Assembly: GCF_025152405.1 (NCBI RefSeq)
Contig: NZ_CP102292.1
Location: 1,922,001-1,986,000 of the forward strand
Direction: 5' to 3'
Length of the DNA: 64,000 nucleotides
From: [Ruminococcus] lactaris ATCC 29176
Lineage (GTDB): Bacteria; Bacillota; Clostridia; Lachnospirales; Lachnospiraceae
Part shown: positions 62,978 to 64,000 of the stretch, in pieces
Layout of the letters: every line of letters starts with the position of its first letter
Position numbering within the stretch: the stretch's first letter is position 1
Translations under genes and position numbers: made by a program
Notes under the pieces: model-generated
The model's database searches: none
Seen by the model: only the letters and a program-made list of their open reading frames with translations
What the model was told of the DNA's origin: nothing

Positions 62978-64000
62978 TTACTCCACATCCTTCAATGCTT
63001 CCAGATCTTCTTCACCTGTACGGACTTTTACAACCTTCTGTACATTGTAAACAAAAATCTTACCATCTCCGACATGACCTGTATAAAGAGTTTTCGTTGC
63101 TGTCTCAATGACTTTTTCAACCGGAATGTTTCCGACAATGACTTCCACTTTTACTTTTGGAAGTACGGTAACATCCATCTCAACTCCACGATATTTTTCT
63201 CCCGCACCTTTCTGGATTCCACATCCCATAACCTGCGTTACTGTCATTCCTGTTACACCCAGATTATTGAGAGCGGTTTTCAGCCGTTCATATTTGGTCA
63301 GTTTTGCGATAATAACGACTTTATGCATTCCTGTATCCAGATCTGCTGCACCTACAACCGGAACGGCTGCATTTCTCTGTACTTTGGATGCTGCATCATA
63401 ATCTGCCACACCCAGATCTGTATTTTCATTCTCAGCCATGGTTCCTTCTGTGATATCCATGATACTGAAGCCTGCATAGGCAGATGCAAGACCATGTTCT
63501 TTGGAATCAAGTCCGACAATTTCTTCTTCCTCTGATACCCGAAGTCCGATTGTTGCTTTAATCACTGCAAATACGATCGTCATCGTCACTGCCGTCCACG
63601 CAATCACTGCGATAATACCAACAAGCTGGATTCCAAGCTGTTTAAATCCACCACCGTAGAACAGTCCTTTGATCTCACATTCCGGAGCAGTAGTCGTTGC
63701 AAAAAGTCCGACTGCGATCGTTCCCCAGATTCCATTTAAGCAATGTACGGCAACTGCTCCGACCGGGTCATCCACATGTGCCACATAGTCACAGAACCAT
63801 ACACCAAAAACTACAAGTACACCTGAAACAGCTCCAATGATCAAGGCTCCAAGTGCATCTGTTACATCGCAGGGAGCTGTGATTGCTACCAGTCCTGCAA
63901 GTGATGCATTCAGGCACATCGATACATCCGGTTTTCCATATCTTAGCCATGTAAAGATCATGCAGACCACCGTTGCTACTGCCGGTGCGATCGTGGTTGT
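62978..64000 (-). CDS. amt: Ammonium transporter fused to a PII signalling domain, 5' end outside window
   Basis: The frame is open to the window edge; 340 codons before the stop are visible. The first 170 or so residues are the last Amt helices, including CLNASLAGLVAITAPCDV and VHCLNGIWGTIAVGLF. A linker is followed by a PII/GlnK domain (about the last 112 residues) with VVIIAKLTKYERLKTALNNLG and the signature KVKVEVIVGN. In the T-loop EKYRGVEMDV, the Tyr51 position of GlnK holds Met, so uridylylation there is impossible. The fusion probably lets the sensor domain gate its own channel. Confidence 0.9.
   Translation of the reverse strand, partial: TTTIAPAVATVVCMIFTWLRYGKPDVSMCLNASLAGLVAITAPCDVTDALGALIIGAVSGVLVVFGVWFCDYVAHVDDPVGAVAVHCLNGIWGTIAVGLFATTTAPECEIKGLFYGGGFKQLGIQLVGIIAVIAWTAVTMTIVFAVIKATIGLRVSEEEEIVGLDSKEHGLASAYAGFSIMDITEGTMAENENTDLGVADYDAASKVQRNAAVPVVGAADLDTGMHKVVIIAKLTKYERLKTALNNLGVTGMTVTQVMGCGIQKGAGEKYRGVEMDVTVLPKVKVEVIVGNIPVEKVIETATKTLYTGHVGDGKIFVYNVQKVVKVRTGEEDLEALKDVE

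Overview
The window reads as the chromosome of a gut-type, spore-forming, low-to-medium-GC Firmicute, most likely a member of the Lachnospiraceae (Clostridia). This rests on the SCIFF peptide and its radical SAM maturase next to secDF-recJ-rel, a SpoVT regulator, Clostridia-style T-box and M-box leaders, strong AGGAGG ribosome binding sites and general protein similarity. I cannot fix the genus from the sequence alone.

Layout. 1-9 kb: ridA, NAD synthetase, Hsp33 and a methyltransferase, then an OPT-family transporter operon with a PqqD-like protein, then a dipeptidase. 9-18.7 kb: an Mg2+-sensing M-box riboswitch in front of mgtE, then tex, a pseudouridine synthase, nagA and ilvBN. Three copies of an elaborate non-coding element sit in the 3' regions here. 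18.9-24.7 kb: a dense minus-strand run of hom, marR, thyA, dfrA and a zinc-type ABC transporter. 24.9-28.6 kb: two identical tRNA-Gly genes, a lone HicB, and an ABC importer behind a T-box. 28.7-44.2 kb: the conserved clostridial block spoVT, TIGR04086, scfA-scfB, secDF, recJ, rel, MBL hydrolase, hemZ, hisS, aspS, all on the minus strand. 44.2-53.5 kb: a visibly GC-richer accessory island. It holds a 2054-residue repeat-rich surface protein, small membrane proteins, gene fragments (WYL regulator, HTH/PrsW chimera) and a truncated plasmid-type relaxase. 53.6-64 kb: a structured leader before a Na/phosphate cotransporter, a ThrE exporter with an unknown partner, a LysR regulator diverging from an HPr-like protein, a MetE-like methyltransferase, a membrane pyrophosphatase and the 3' part of an Amt-PII fusion.

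Most interesting signal. The roughly 400-base elements directly after the stop codons of tex, rluA-like and nagA are not coding. Two are nearly identical. The third is strongly diverged, yet keeps the same series of helices through compensatory changes and keeps the same unpaired blocks. Several G-T oppositions are wobbles only if the RNA is read in the direction of the upstream gene. I regard this as a candidate undescribed structured RNA family, or a mobile element carrying one. A second compact structured segment at 53678-53870 has two mutually exclusive pairings. All alignments and folds were done by eye.
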